A stretch of 64,000 bases of DNA, taken from contig NZ_WTUX01000011.1 of the NCBI RefSeq assembly GCF_009882975.1, positions 623,073 through 687,072 on the forward strand. The letters run 5' to 3'. Positions 49,301-57,474 of the stretch are shown here, in pieces (position 1 is the stretch's first letter; the number at the start of each line of letters is the position of its first letter). The position numbers and the translations under genes were made by a program. The DNA comes from Maritimibacter harenae (GTDB lineage: Bacteria > Pseudomonadota > Alphaproteobacteria > Rhodobacterales > Rhodobacteraceae). The notes below the pieces were generated by a model that saw only the letters and a program-made list of their open reading frames with translations, did not search any database and was not told the DNA's origin.

Positions 49301-49328
49301 TTGCATTCGGGGGCGAGACGTGTAGAAG
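49301..49328 (+). promoter_or_regulatory. Putative promoter of rpsF-rpsR-rplI
   Basis: TTGCAT (49301-49306) and TAGAAG (49323-49328) with a 16-base spacer form a possible -35/-10 pair. A GC-rich block right after it would be the start of transcription. The remaining part of 49124-49300 is AT-richer than the genes, with no open frame that I can support; the promoter of the gene at 48551 should also lie there. Confidence 0.4.
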
Positions 49329-49333
49329 GGCGC

Positions 49334-49429
49334 TTCCTTCCGCGCAGCTGACTGAACCGCGTGGCCTCTCGTGACCGGGAGCGGAAGGAAACCCGGTCTT
49401 TGAAGCGCGCCTGAAAAACTGGAGAACCC
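49334..49429 (+). promoter_or_regulatory. Structured leader of rpsF-rpsR-rplI
   Basis: TTCCTTCCGC (49334-49343) pairs exactly with GCGGAAGGAA (49381-49390), closing a 37-base region. This long stem lies in the 5' leader about 40 bases before the rpsF start. In many bacteria the S6:S18 complex binds a structured leader of this operon to hold back its own synthesis; this hairpin is a candidate for that element, but I could not match the published consensus by eye. Confidence 0.5.
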
Positions 49430-49789
49430 ATGCCGCTTTATGAGCATGTGATGATTGCGCGTCAGGACCTGTCCAACGCGCAGGCCGAGGGTCTGGTCGA
49501 ACACTTCTCGACCGTGCTGGCTGACAACGGCGGGAAAGTCGTGGACAGCGAGTACTGGGGCGTGAAGACCATGGCCTACAAGATCAACAAGAACCGCAAG
49601 GGCCACTACGCCTTCCTGAAGACCGACGCTCCGTCGGACGCCGTTCAGGAAATGGAACGCCTGATGCGCCTGCATGACGACGTGATGCGCGTGCTCACCA
49701 TCAAGGTGAAAGAGCACGACGAAGGTCCGTCGATCCAGATGCAGAAGAAAGACGAACGCGACAACCGTCGCGAACGTCGTGACCGCTGA
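49430..49789 (+). CDS. rpsF: 30S ribosomal protein S6
   Basis: The 119-residue S6 starts MPLYEHVMIARQDLSNAQAE and has the conserved LRMRL-type helix replaced by MERLMRLHDDVMRVLTIKV. The C-terminal tail is charged (KKDERDNRRERRDR). S6 pairs with S18 in the 30S platform. GGAG lies 6 bases upstream of ATG 49430. First gene of a three-gene operon. Confidence 0.98.
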   Translation: MPLYEHVMIARQDLSNAQAEGLVEHFSTVLADNGGKVVDSEYWGVKTMAYKINKNRKGHYAFLKTDAPSDAVQEMERLMRLHDDVMRVLTIKVKEHDEGPSIQMQKKDERDNRRERRDR

Positions 49790-49808
49790 GCCGAGAAGGA
49801 GCTAAACC

Positions 49809-50036
49809 ATGGCTGCGAAACCGTTTTTCCGCCGTCGCAAGGTCTGCCCGTTCTCCGGCGACAATGCACCCAAGATCGATTACAAGGACACGAAGCTCCT
49901 GCAGCGCTACATTTCCGAGCGCGGCAAGATCGTGCCGTCCCGCATCACGGCCGTTTCGTCCAAGAAGCAGCGTGAGCTGGCCCGCGCAATCAAGCGTGCC
50001 CGTTTCCTCGCCCTGCTCCCCTACGCCGTGAAGTAA
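49809..50036 (+). CDS. rpsR: 30S ribosomal protein S18
   Basis: The 75-residue S18 has [21 protein letters not shown] and [22 protein letters not shown], a clear family match. AAGGAG lies 7 bases upstream. It follows rpsF by 19 bases. Confidence 0.98.
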   Translation: MAAKPFFRRRKVCPFSGDNAPKIDYKDTKLLQRYISERGKIVPSRITAVSSKKQRELARAIKRARFLALLPYAVK

Positions 50037-50047
50037 GGAGAGATCCC

Positions 50048-50677
50048 ATGGAAGTCATCCTACTCGAACGCGTGGCCAAGCTGGGCCAGATGGGCGAAGT
50101 CGTCGACGTGAAGCCGGGCTTCGCGCGCAACTACCTTCTGCCCCAGGGCAAGGCGCTGACCGCTTCGAAGGCGAACATCGCCCAGTTCGAAGAGCAGAAA
50201 GCCCACCTCGAGGCGCGCAACCTGGAAACCCGCAAGGAAGCCGAAGCGCTCGCCGAAAAGCTGGGTGGCCAGCAGTTCGTCGTGATTCGCGCGGCCTCCG
50301 ACGGCGGCAACCTGTACGGCTCCGTCACCACCCGTGACGCCGCCGACGTCGCCACCGAAGAAGGCTACTCGGTCGATCGCAAGCAGGTCCTCATCCGTGA
50401 GCCGATCAAGACGCTGGGTCTGCACGAGGTGGAAATCCACCTGCACCCGGAAGTCATGATCACGATCGAGCTGAACGTCGCCCGCTCGCCCGAAGAGGCC
50501 GAGCTGCAGGCGTCGGGCAAGTCGATCCAGGAACTGGCCGCCGAAGAAGAAGCGCAGGCCGAGTTCGAAATCTCGGAACTGTTCGACGACATCGGCGCCG
50601 CCACCTCGGAGGACGAGGAACTGGCCGAGACCGTCGAAGAGACGACCGAAGACGAGAAGTCGGAAGACGAAGAGTAA
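50048..50677 (+). CDS. rplI: 50S ribosomal protein L9
   Basis: L9 of 209 residues. The N-terminal domain shows [30 protein letters not shown], followed by the long connecting helix and the C-terminal domain. It is longer than the 149 residues of the E. coli protein because of an acidic C-terminal tail of about 55 residues (repeated Glu and Asp), which is common in alphaproteobacteria. It ends the operon; a strong terminator follows. Confidence 0.98.
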   Translation: MEVILLERVAKLGQMGEVVDVKPGFARNYLLPQGKALTASKANIAQFEEQKAHLEARNLETRKEAEALAEKLGGQQFVVIRAASDGGNLYGSVTTRDAADVATEEGYSVDRKQVLIREPIKTLGLHEVEIHLHPEVMITIELNVARSPEEAELQASGKSIQELAAEEEAQAEFEISELFDDIGAATSEDEELAETVEETTEDEKSEDEE

Positions 50678-50698
50678 TCTTCGCCCCACGACATGCGA

Positions 50699-50736
50699 GG
50701 GCCGCGCAGGGACACCCTGCGCGGCCCTTTTCTTTT
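50699..50736 (+). terminator. Intrinsic terminator of the rpsF-rpsR-rplI operon
   Basis: GGGCCGCGCAGG (50699-50710) and CCTGCGCGGCCC (50716-50727) form a 12-bp stem with loop GACAC, followed by TTTTCTTTT. Confidence 0.92.
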
Positions 50737-50753
50737 GCCGCGGCGCATGGCTG

Positions 50754-51623
50754 TCAGCGCGGTTCGAAGAGGCCCACCGGCACCTTGAGATAGTTGCGCC
50801 CGTCCGCCTCCGGTTCCGGCAGGCGCCCGCCGCGCATGTTCACCTGGAGCGCGTAGAGCATCAGGTCCGGGAGCGGCAGCGTGGCGTCACGCGCATCGCG
50901 GGTCTCGCGGAAATCGTCCAGGCTCACACCGCCACCCAGGTGCGCGTTGTGCGCCTTGTGATCGGCCACCGTCGCCTCGCAGGCGGCGTCGCGCCCTTCC
51001 GGTGCGTAATCATGGCCCACGTAGACGCGGGTGTTCTCGGGCAGCGACAGGATGCGCTGAAGGCTGTCGTAGAGATCGGCCGTGCTGCCGCCCGGGAAGT
51101 CCGCGCGGCTGGTGCCCACGTCCGGCATCATCAGCGTGTCGGCCACGAACACCGCGTCGCCGGCCCGGTAGCTCACGGAGGCGAGCGTGTGGCCCGGGGT
51201 GAACATCACCTCGACCTCGATCTCGCCCACCTCGAACCGGTCGCCATCGGCGAACAGCCGATCCCATTGGTGGCCGTCCACCGGGAAATCCGGCAGGTGG
51301 TAATAGTCGCGCCAGAGCCGCTGCACCCCGACCACGTGCTCTCCGATCCCCTGCGGCGCGCCCAGTTTTTCCTTGAGCCAGGCCGCGGCCGAGAAGTGGT
51401 CGGCATGCGGATGCGTGTCTAGGATCCAGACCACCTCGATCCCCATTTCGTCGACGTAGTCGAGGATCCGCTGGGCGTTCGTGGTCATCACGGCCCCCGC
51501 GTTCGGGTCGAAATCGAGAACCGGGTCGACGACCGCGCCCTTCATCGTGGCCGGGTCGTGGAACACGTATTGCCAGCTCCCGGTCGTTTCGTCCCAGAAT
51601 GATTTGACGGTCGGATGGGTCAT
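50754..51623 (-). CDS. Metallo-beta-lactamase-fold hydrolase (persulfide-dioxygenase-like)
   Basis: A 289-residue cytosolic protein. The metal motif is LDTHPHADHFSAAAWLKEKLG, with later FTPGHTLASVSY and YVGHDYAPEGR. This form, with an N-terminal VVDPVLDFDPNAG and the DYAPEGR block, fits the ETHE1/BlhA-like group, whose members oxidise glutathione persulfide. The sulfur partners (for example a rhodanese or sulfide:quinone reductase) are not in the window. AAGGAGG lies 7 bases before the ATG. It is divergent from the P450 gene. Confidence 0.88.
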   Translation of the reverse strand: MTHPTVKSFWDETTGSWQYVFHDPATMKGAVVDPVLDFDPNAGAVMTTNAQRILDYVDEMGIEVVWILDTHPHADHFSAAAWLKEKLGAPQGIGEHVVGVQRLWRDYYHLPDFPVDGHQWDRLFADGDRFEVGEIEVEVMFTPGHTLASVSYRAGDAVFVADTLMMPDVGTSRADFPGGSTADLYDSLQRILSLPENTRVYVGHDYAPEGRDAACEATVADHKAHNAHLGGGVSLDDFRETRDARDATLPLPDLMLYALQVNMRGGRLPEPEADGRNYLKVPVGLFEPR

Positions 51624-51756
51624 CTTGCCTCCTTGGATGTGCTTTCCCCCGCAACACGCGGAAATTCATTCTGTTCCATGAATATGTTTCGCGCCGCCCC
51701 CTTGAAGCCGCCCGGCCGCTCGGCATAGGTTGCGGCGCTAGCCAAGGGAGGATGCG

Positions 51757-52965
51757 ATGGATGGCGACGTGAAGGGGTTCGACCTCAACCGGATCGACGA
51801 GGCGTTCATCGCCGATCCCTACCCCACCCTCGCGCGGCTGCGCGAAACCGACCCGATCCACGAGAACCCGGACGGCTCGGTCTTTCTCACGCGCTACGCG
51901 GACGTGCTGAAGGTCTACCAGTCGCGCGACATGCTGTCGGACAAGACCGAGGAATTCGGCCGCAAGTTCGGCGAGTGCCCGCTCGCGCGCCATCACACCA
52001 CATCGCTCGTCTTCAACGACCCGCCCAAGCACACGTTGGTGCGCAAGCTGCTGTCGGGCGCCTTCACGCCCCGCAAGCTGGGGGAGTTCGAGCCGCTCAT
52101 CGACGACATCGTGGACCGGCTTCTGAACCGCGTCGAGGACATGGGGTCGTTCGACATGATCGATGATTTCGCGAAGGTTCTGCCCACCGAGATCATCTCG
52201 TTCATGCTGGGGGTGCCGGAAGAGATCCGGCCGCAACTGCGCGGCTATTCCCTCGCCATCCTGGGGGCGCTCGACCCGGTGGTGCCGCCCGACCGGATGG
52301 AGGCGGGCAACCGCGCCGTCGAGGAATTCTCGGAAGTGCTGGACGACCTGATCAACCATCGCCGGGCGAACCCGGACGGGGCCGCGCAGGGCGAGGTGCT
52401 GGAGGCGCTGATTTTCGGGGAACACGACGGACAGAGGTTGAGCCAGGAAGAACTGATCCAGAACTGCATCTTCCTGCTGAACGCGGGGCACGAGACGACG
52501 ACCTCCTTCGCCGGCAACGCGGTGGGCACGCTTCTGGACAATCCGGGCGAACATCGCCGGCTGCTGGACGATCCCGGCCTCATCACGACGGCGGTCGAGG
52601 AGTTCCTGCGCGTGGAAAGCCCACTTCAGATCGGCAACCGGCGCGCGGGCGAGGACATCACGCTCGACAGCGGCGTCGTGCGCAAGGGGACCTACATCCA
52701 CACCTCGATCGCGGGGGCGAACCGCGACCCCGCCCAGTTCGAGGACCCCGAGCGGGTGGACCTGGGGCGCAAGCCCAACCGCCAGATCGCCTTCATCACG
52801 GGCATTCACGTGTGCCTCGGGGCCACGTTGGCACGGATCGAGGGGCGCATCGCCATCGGCAAGCTCGTCGACCGTTTTCCCAAGCTCGCCGCCGACGGGC
52901 CGCGCGAACGCCTGCCGCTCGCCCGCTTTCGCGGTTTCACCCGGCTGCCCGTCACCGTGCGCTGA
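51757..52965 (+). CDS. Cytochrome P450
   Basis: A 402-residue soluble class I P450. The I-helix motif is LNAGHETTTSFAGNA, the K-helix ExxR is EEFLR, and the haem-ligand Cys353 lies in FITGIHVCLGATLAR. N-terminal layout is that of bacterial CYP107/109-type enzymes. Substrate is unknown; no ferredoxin or reductase gene is next to it. AAGGGAGG lies just before ATG 51757. The next gene on the strand starts 90 bases later. Confidence 0.94.
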   Translation: MDGDVKGFDLNRIDEAFIADPYPTLARLRETDPIHENPDGSVFLTRYADVLKVYQSRDMLSDKTEEFGRKFGECPLARHHTTSLVFNDPPKHTLVRKLLSGAFTPRKLGEFEPLIDDIVDRLLNRVEDMGSFDMIDDFAKVLPTEIISFMLGVPEEIRPQLRGYSLAILGALDPVVPPDRMEAGNRAVEEFSEVLDDLINHRRANPDGAAQGEVLEALIFGEHDGQRLSQEELIQNCIFLLNAGHETTTSFAGNAVGTLLDNPGEHRRLLDDPGLITTAVEEFLRVESPLQIGNRRAGEDITLDSGVVRKGTYIHTSIAGANRDPAQFEDPERVDLGRKPNRQIAFITGIHVCLGATLARIEGRIAIGKLVDRFPKLAADGPRERLPLARFRGFTRLPVTVR

Positions 52966-53054
52966 TCGGCGCCCGCCCGCCGAGGCACTCCCGCCTGTCT
53001 TCCCGTGCGCTCCAATTCGCGGCACGGTGGAACAGGACAGTGGGGAGAGCTTGC

Positions 53055-53537
53055 ATGAAGACCTTGTCACGGCGCGCGGTTTTGAGCGGCGGGTTGGTCG
53101 CGCTGGCCGGCTGCGGACAGTTGAACCTGACGGCGGCCACGAAGTCACGCGGCCGGTTCGATCCGCCGCTCTACCCCAACGAGACGCCGGAACTGCGCAC
53201 GCTGATCAACAAGTGGGCGGACCATTACGAGATCCCCCGCGAGCTGGTCCACCGCCAGGCGATCCGCGAAAGCACGCACAAGCCGGCCGCGCGCAACGGC
53301 CCGTATTTCGGGCTGTTGCAGATCCATCCGCGCACTGCGCGCACGATGGGGCACCGCGGCCCGGCGTCGGAGCTTCTCGATCCGGACGTGAACCTGCGCT
53401 ACGCGGGCAAGTACCTGCGCGGGGCCTACATGGTGGCGGATGGCGACATGGACGCGGCGATGGGGTGGTACGCGCAGGGGTATTACTACGAGGCGAAACG
53501 GCTGGGGCTTCTGAAGGCCACCGGCCTGCGCAGTTGA
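53055..53537 (+). CDS. Tat-type lipoprotein lytic transglycosylase
   Basis: A 160-residue SLT-fold protein. The N terminus MKTLSRRAVLSGGLVALAGC combines a twin-arginine motif (SRRAVL) with a lipobox (LAGC, lipidated Cys20), so it may be exported folded and anchored as a lipoprotein. The catalytic Glu lies in HRQAIRESTHKPAARN, then GPYFGLLQIHPRTARTMG and, near the end, GWYAQGYYYEA. The usual AYNAG is altered, so cleavage specificity may differ. The start at 53055 follows GGGAGAGC. It ends before a tandem octamer repeat. Confidence 0.88.
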   Translation: MKTLSRRAVLSGGLVALAGCGQLNLTAATKSRGRFDPPLYPNETPELRTLINKWADHYEIPRELVHRQAIRESTHKPAARNGPYFGLLQIHPRTARTMGHRGPASELLDPDVNLRYAGKYLRGAYMVADGDMDAAMGWYAQGYYYEAKRLGLLKATGLRS

Positions 53538-53601
53538 GCCTGCGCCGGGCCGTCCAAGGCCAAGGTGCCGCGCAACACCCTGTTTCATAGCATGATTTCA
53601 C

Positions 53602-53657
53602 TTTTCCGGTTTTCCGGTTTTCCGGTTTTCCGGTTTTCCGGTTTTCCGGTTTTCCGG
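53602..53657. repeat. Tandem octamer repeat, seven perfect copies of TTTTCCGG
   Basis: Seven uninterrupted copies (56 bases) with no mismatch. Each unit contains the self-complementary CCGG, so neighbouring units can pair into small stem-loops. It lies between the convergent transglycosylase and phosphoesterase genes, 64 bases after one stop and 30 bases after the other. No gene needs to read through it. Perfect octamer arrays are prone to slipped-strand change. Confidence 0.95.
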
Positions 53658-53687
53658 TGAAAGCCGGGCCAGCGTCCGGCCTGTGCG

Positions 53688-54518
53688 TCAAGGCCCGATC
53701 GCGTCGCGCGCTTCGGGTTGCCGGCGCATCTGCGGGGGCAGGATGTCCTCGCTGGGCCAGAGCCCCGTCTCAAGTGTCCGGTCATACCCCTGGGTGAGAC
53801 CCGCCGCGCGCATCGCAGCCAGGCTCGGTGCCGGGTCGTAGGACAGGCGTAGGATATGCGCGCCAGCGTCGTCGAGCCGCACGTACTGCCCGCCCGGCAC
53901 ACCGTTGTTGGGCGGCATCCCGATCGCCCCCGCGTTGATCCACCGCCGCCCGGCCACGACCCGCTGGAACGCCTGCCCGCAATGCCCGGCGATTACGCCG
54001 TCGACGGGCCCCACAGCCGCCTCGAGCGCGCCGATCTCTTCCGCGAATTCCGGCTGGCGCGACACGGGCCACAGGAACCGGGAGATGGCCGTCACGCCGC
54101 CGTGGATCACCGCGTAGCGGCGCGGGCCGTGCTGGAACACCGCCACGTCCGGCAACCCGGCCGCCCAGTCGCGCGTGGCCTGCGACACGGTCCGTCGTGC
54201 GTGAGCCCACCAGGCCTCGGACAGCGCCGCGCAGGTCGACCCGGCATCGAAGCCGCAGCCGCACTCGGCCGCGTCCCGCGCCAAGCTGCGCTCCACGTTT
54301 CCGGCGATGCTCGCCCAACCCAGGCGGCGGACCGCGTCCGCGCAGGCTTCACCTTCCGCGCAGTAGCCCGCGTGGTCCCCGGTGGCGATCACCCGGTCGC
54401 GCGGGATGCCGGCCTCCTCGATCACCGCGCGCAGCGCCTGCAGCGCCGATAGATTGCCGAGCGCCCCGCCCCAAAGGATCACGGGGCCCTCCAGACGGCC
54501 CAGATCGGCGATTTTCAT
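53688..54518 (-). CDS. Metallophosphoesterase-like protein with altered first motif
   Basis: A 276-residue protein with calcineurin-like fold signs: VIATGDHAGYCAEG (second motif), SIAGNVERSLA (third motif, where GNVE replaces the usual GNHD), VIHGG and VIAGHCGQAFQ. The first motif DxHxN appears as WGGALGN, lacking both metal ligands. A related group of proteins with the same change exists, so it may bind one metal or have another reaction. A CGCGFDAGSTCAAL cysteine block is also unusual. GGAGGACA lies 5 bases before ATG 54518. Confidence 0.78.
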   Translation of the reverse strand: MKIADLGRLEGPVILWGGALGNLSALQALRAVIEEAGIPRDRVIATGDHAGYCAEGEACADAVRRLGWASIAGNVERSLARDAAECGCGFDAGSTCAALSEAWWAHARRTVSQATRDWAAGLPDVAVFQHGPRRYAVIHGGVTAISRFLWPVSRQPEFAEEIGALEAAVGPVDGVIAGHCGQAFQRVVAGRRWINAGAIGMPPNNGVPGGQYVRLDDAGAHILRLSYDPAPSLAAMRAAGLTQGYDRTLETGLWPSEDILPPQMRRQPEARDAIGP

Positions 54519-54598
54519 TGTGTCCTCCCTGTCGCGCCCACTTGAAACGGGTGCAGGGCACGACCATAACACGGTCATTCCAAAGAGATGCAATCACG

Positions 54599-55945
54599 AT
54601 GACACCAGCCGACACCGGCACGCTGCTCGACACCGCTTTCTGGACAAGCGCCGGCGCGATCCTCCTTCTCCTCGTCCTCTCCGGGTTCTTCTCGGGCTCC
54701 GAGACCGCGCTGACCGCGGCCTCGCGCGGCAAGCTGCGCGCGAAGGCCGACAAGGGCGACAAGTCGGCCGAACGGGCGCTGACGATCACCGAGGACAACG
54801 AACGCCTGATCGGCTCGGTGCTCCTGGGCAACAACTTCGTCAACATCCTGGCCTCCGCGCTCGCCACCGCGCTTTTCACCCGGCTCTTCGGGGAAAGCGG
54901 CATCGCGCTGGCCACGCTGGTGATGACGCTCCTCGTCCTGATCTTCGCCGAGGTGCTGCCCAAGACCTACGCGATCACCCGGCCCGAAACGGCCGCGGCC
55001 TGGGTCTCGGCCCCGATCCGGATCGTCATCCTCGCCCTGTCGCCGATCGTGAGCATCGTGCGCGTGCTCACCCGGCTCATCCTGCGCGCCTTCGGGGTGC
55101 AGACCGACCCGGACAGCCAGATCCTCGCCGTGCGCGAAGAGATCGCCGGGGCCATCACGCTGGGCCACCACGAAGGCGCGGTGGAGAAGGAAGACCGCGA
55201 CCGGCTGCTGGGCGCGCTGGACCTGGGCGACCGGACGGTGGAAGAGATCATGCTTCACCGCTCGCAGATCGAGATGATCGACGCGGCCCGGCCCGCGACC
55301 GAGATCCTGGAACAGGCGCTCGCCTCGCCCCATACGCGGCTGCCGATCTACCGCGACGACCACGAGAACATCATCGGGGTCATTCACGCCAAGGACCTGA
55401 GCCGCGCGATGTACGCGGCCGGCCAGGCGGCCGGTGAGACCGGGCGCACGGAGGCGTTCGAGACCTTCGACATCCTGTCGGTCGCAATGGAGCCCTACTT
55501 CATCCCCGAGACCACGACGCTCGACGACCAGATGCGCGAATTCCTCAAGCGCCACACGCACTTCGCACTGGTCGTGGACGAATACGGCGCCCTGCAAGGG
55601 CTGATCACGCTCGAGGACATCCTCGAGGAGATCGTGGGCGAGATCACGGACGAGTTCGACACCTCGGACGCGGGCGACCTGCGGTTGCTGCCGGACGGCG
55701 CCTACTCGGTCGACGGCGGCATGACGATCCGCGACCTCAACCGCGCGAACGACTGGTCGCTGCCGGACGACGAAGCGAACACCATCGCCGGGCTCGTGAT
55801 CCACGAGGCGCAGACCATCCCGGCCGAGGGCCAGGTCTTCTCGTTCCACGGCTTCCGCTTCGAAGTGCTCAAGCGCGAGGAGAACCGCATCGCGCGGCTC
55901 CGGATCCGGGCGCTCGAGCCGCAAACAACGGTCACGGATCGGTGA
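54599..55945 (+). CDS. CorC/HlyC-family membrane protein with CBS domains
   Basis: A 448-residue protein. The N-terminal DUF21/CNNM domain (about 1-190) has four helices with FFSGSETALTAASRGKL and VLLGNNFVNILASAL, a form linked to Mg2+ efflux. Two CBS domains follow (about 215-340), then a CorC_HlyC domain at the end (about 355-440; GAYSVDGGMTIRDLNR and INEA-like GLVIHEAQTIPAEG). Partners may be nucleotides. The ATG at 54599 follows a weak AAGAG; it is divergent from the phosphoesterase gene. Confidence 0.92.
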   Translation: MTPADTGTLLDTAFWTSAGAILLLLVLSGFFSGSETALTAASRGKLRAKADKGDKSAERALTITEDNERLIGSVLLGNNFVNILASALATALFTRLFGESGIALATLVMTLLVLIFAEVLPKTYAITRPETAAAWVSAPIRIVILALSPIVSIVRVLTRLILRAFGVQTDPDSQILAVREEIAGAITLGHHEGAVEKEDRDRLLGALDLGDRTVEEIMLHRSQIEMIDAARPATEILEQALASPHTRLPIYRDDHENIIGVIHAKDLSRAMYAAGQAAGETGRTEAFETFDILSVAMEPYFIPETTTLDDQMREFLKRHTHFALVVDEYGALQGLITLEDILEEIVGEITDEFDTSDAGDLRLLPDGAYSVDGGMTIRDLNRANDWSLPDDEANTIAGLVIHEAQTIPAEGQVFSFHGFRFEVLKREENRIARLRIRALEPQTTVTDR

Positions 55946-56011
55946 ATTGACGCGGGGGCCGGGTTTCACGCCGGCCCCGCACCGCTACGCTGCCCGGAAA
56001 CGGAGGACAGC

Positions 56012-56782
56012 ATGCGCGAACGGATCATCGACCTCGGCGACGGCTTCTGGAACATCCGGGGCTCCTTCAAGATCGGCGGGCTGATCGAGATCGGCACCCA
56101 GGCCTCGCTCGTCCGTCTGGGGCCGGAACGCTTCGTCATCCTGGACAGCTACACCCTGTCCGACGGGCTTCTTGAACAGCTCGATGCGATCACGGGCGGG
56201 CGCGAGAACGTGGCGGCGGTCCTGAACCTGCACCCGTTCCACACGCTGCACACGGAAGCGATGCACGCCGCCTTCCCGGCCGCCAGCCATTACGGGACGC
56301 CGCGGCACCTGCGGCTCTTTCCCGCGCTGGACTGGGGCGATCTGACGATCGATGACCCAGCACTGTGGGCGCAATTCGCCCCGGCACTCGACTTCGCCTG
56401 CCCGGACGGGGTCACGCTCATCCCCTCGAACGAGAAGATCCATTGCGGCTCGATCCTCGCCTTCCACCCGGCGAGCGGCACGATCCACGTGGACGACACG
56501 TTCAACTACCGTCCACCCAAGAAGGCGGGCAAGACCGGCAAGCTCGGCGTGCACCCCACGTTGTCGATGGCGCTCGAGAAGCGGCCGGGTGCGGCCGCGG
56601 CGTTTCGCGACTGGAGCGCAGAGTTGGTGGCGCGTTGGGGCGATGCCCGCCAGCTCTGCGCGGCACATTCAGGCGTGCTCACGCCCGACCGGCTGGGCCA
56701 CGACACGCTGGCAGATGCCCTGTCGGCCGCGCTTCGGGCGGCGGAACCGAAAATCGCGCGCCACGCCCGGAGACACGGCTAG
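56012..56782 (+). CDS. MBL-fold-like protein with altered metal motif (DUF4336-like)
   Basis: A 256-residue protein. The sequence layout follows the metallo-beta-lactamase fold: an early strand IRGSFKIGGLIEIGTQASLVRL, then LNLHPFHTLHTEAMHAAFPAASHYGTPRHL, later GTIHVDDTFNY and a final histidine region LCAAHSG. HPFHTLH replaces HxHxDH, and the spacing recalls DUF4336. It may bind metal in another way or be catalytically inactive. It is followed 60 bases later by an M23 lipoprotein gene. No functional partner is evident. Confidence 0.75.
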   Translation: MRERIIDLGDGFWNIRGSFKIGGLIEIGTQASLVRLGPERFVILDSYTLSDGLLEQLDAITGGRENVAAVLNLHPFHTLHTEAMHAAFPAASHYGTPRHLRLFPALDWGDLTIDDPALWAQFAPALDFACPDGVTLIPSNEKIHCGSILAFHPASGTIHVDDTFNYRPPKKAGKTGKLGVHPTLSMALEKRPGAAAAFRDWSAELVARWGDARQLCAAHSGVLTPDRLGHDTLADALSAALRAAEPKIARHARRHG

Positions 56783-56841
56783 CGCGATTGCCCATACCCC
56801 GTCCCGGCGCTAGGATTGCGCAGACCACACGGGGATGTCGC

Positions 56842-57474
56842 ATGGGGCTTCTGACACGCATCGCAACCGGCGCGCTGGCCCTGTCGCTCGCCGGCTGCGT
56901 GACCGGCGGCTACGGCACCGCCGTGGAATACCGTCCTCATGTCGAGCCGAAGATTCCCCTGAGCCTGCCTGCGAACGCGCCCCCCATCGCGCAACAGTTC
57001 ATGCCCTTCACGCCGGACGGCGAGCTGGGCCATCGCGGCATCGATGTGGCGGCCGTCACCGGCACGCCGGTCCTTGCCGCCGCGCCGGGCGTCGTGACCA
57101 TCAGCCTCTATGAACCGATGTACGGCAACCGCGTGGTGATCGAACATGGCAAGGATTCCGCCGGGCGGCGCGTCCAGACGCTCTATTTCCACCTCGATGA
57201 CCGAATGGTGGAGGTCGGCGACACGGTGGCGCGCGGACAGCAGATCGGCACGCTCGGCGCCTCGGGGCTTCTGTCCTCCTACCCGCACCTGCATTTCGAG
57301 TATCACCGCGAAACCGCCCCCGGCGCGCGGCGGCGGGGTGGCACGAATTACTGGCAGGGGATGGCGCAGGAGGATCCGAACCACAACTGGGCCGCGGGCC
57401 CGGGCCGGATCACGTGTTACACCGGCCAGCCGGCACAGCGCGACAGGATCACCTACCCGGTGGCCTGCCGTTAA
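56842..57474 (+). CDS. M23-family peptidoglycan endopeptidase lipoprotein
   Basis: A 210-residue LytM-type protein. It starts with a lipoprotein signal peptide with lipobox LAGC (Cys19). The metal motif HRGIDVAA and the later HLHFEYH are both present, so the protease should be active; a YRVVIEHG-type block (GNRVVIEHG) is also seen. It would cut peptide cross-links in the outer part of the wall. The stop codon overlaps that of the convergent DUF853 gene by 4 bases. Confidence 0.9.
   Translation: MGLLTRIATGALALSLAGCVTGGYGTAVEYRPHVEPKIPLSLPANAPPIAQQFMPFTPDGELGHRGIDVAAVTGTPVLAAAPGVVTISLYEPMYGNRVVIEHGKDSAGRRVQTLYFHLDDRMVEVGDTVARGQQIGTLGASGLLSSYPHLHFEYHRETAPGARRRGGTNYWQGMAQEDPNHNWAAGPGRITCYTGQPAQRDRITYPVACR

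Noticed and set aside
53602-53657. The repeat array as a CRISPR locus
   Set aside because: Units are 8 bases with no spacers and no cas genes.
53206-53902. Open frames that read through the octamer repeat
   Set aside because: The repeat length (8) is not a multiple of three, but 24-base blocks read as a PENRKTGK pattern without a stop; there is no ribosome-binding site and the flanks are antisense to real genes.
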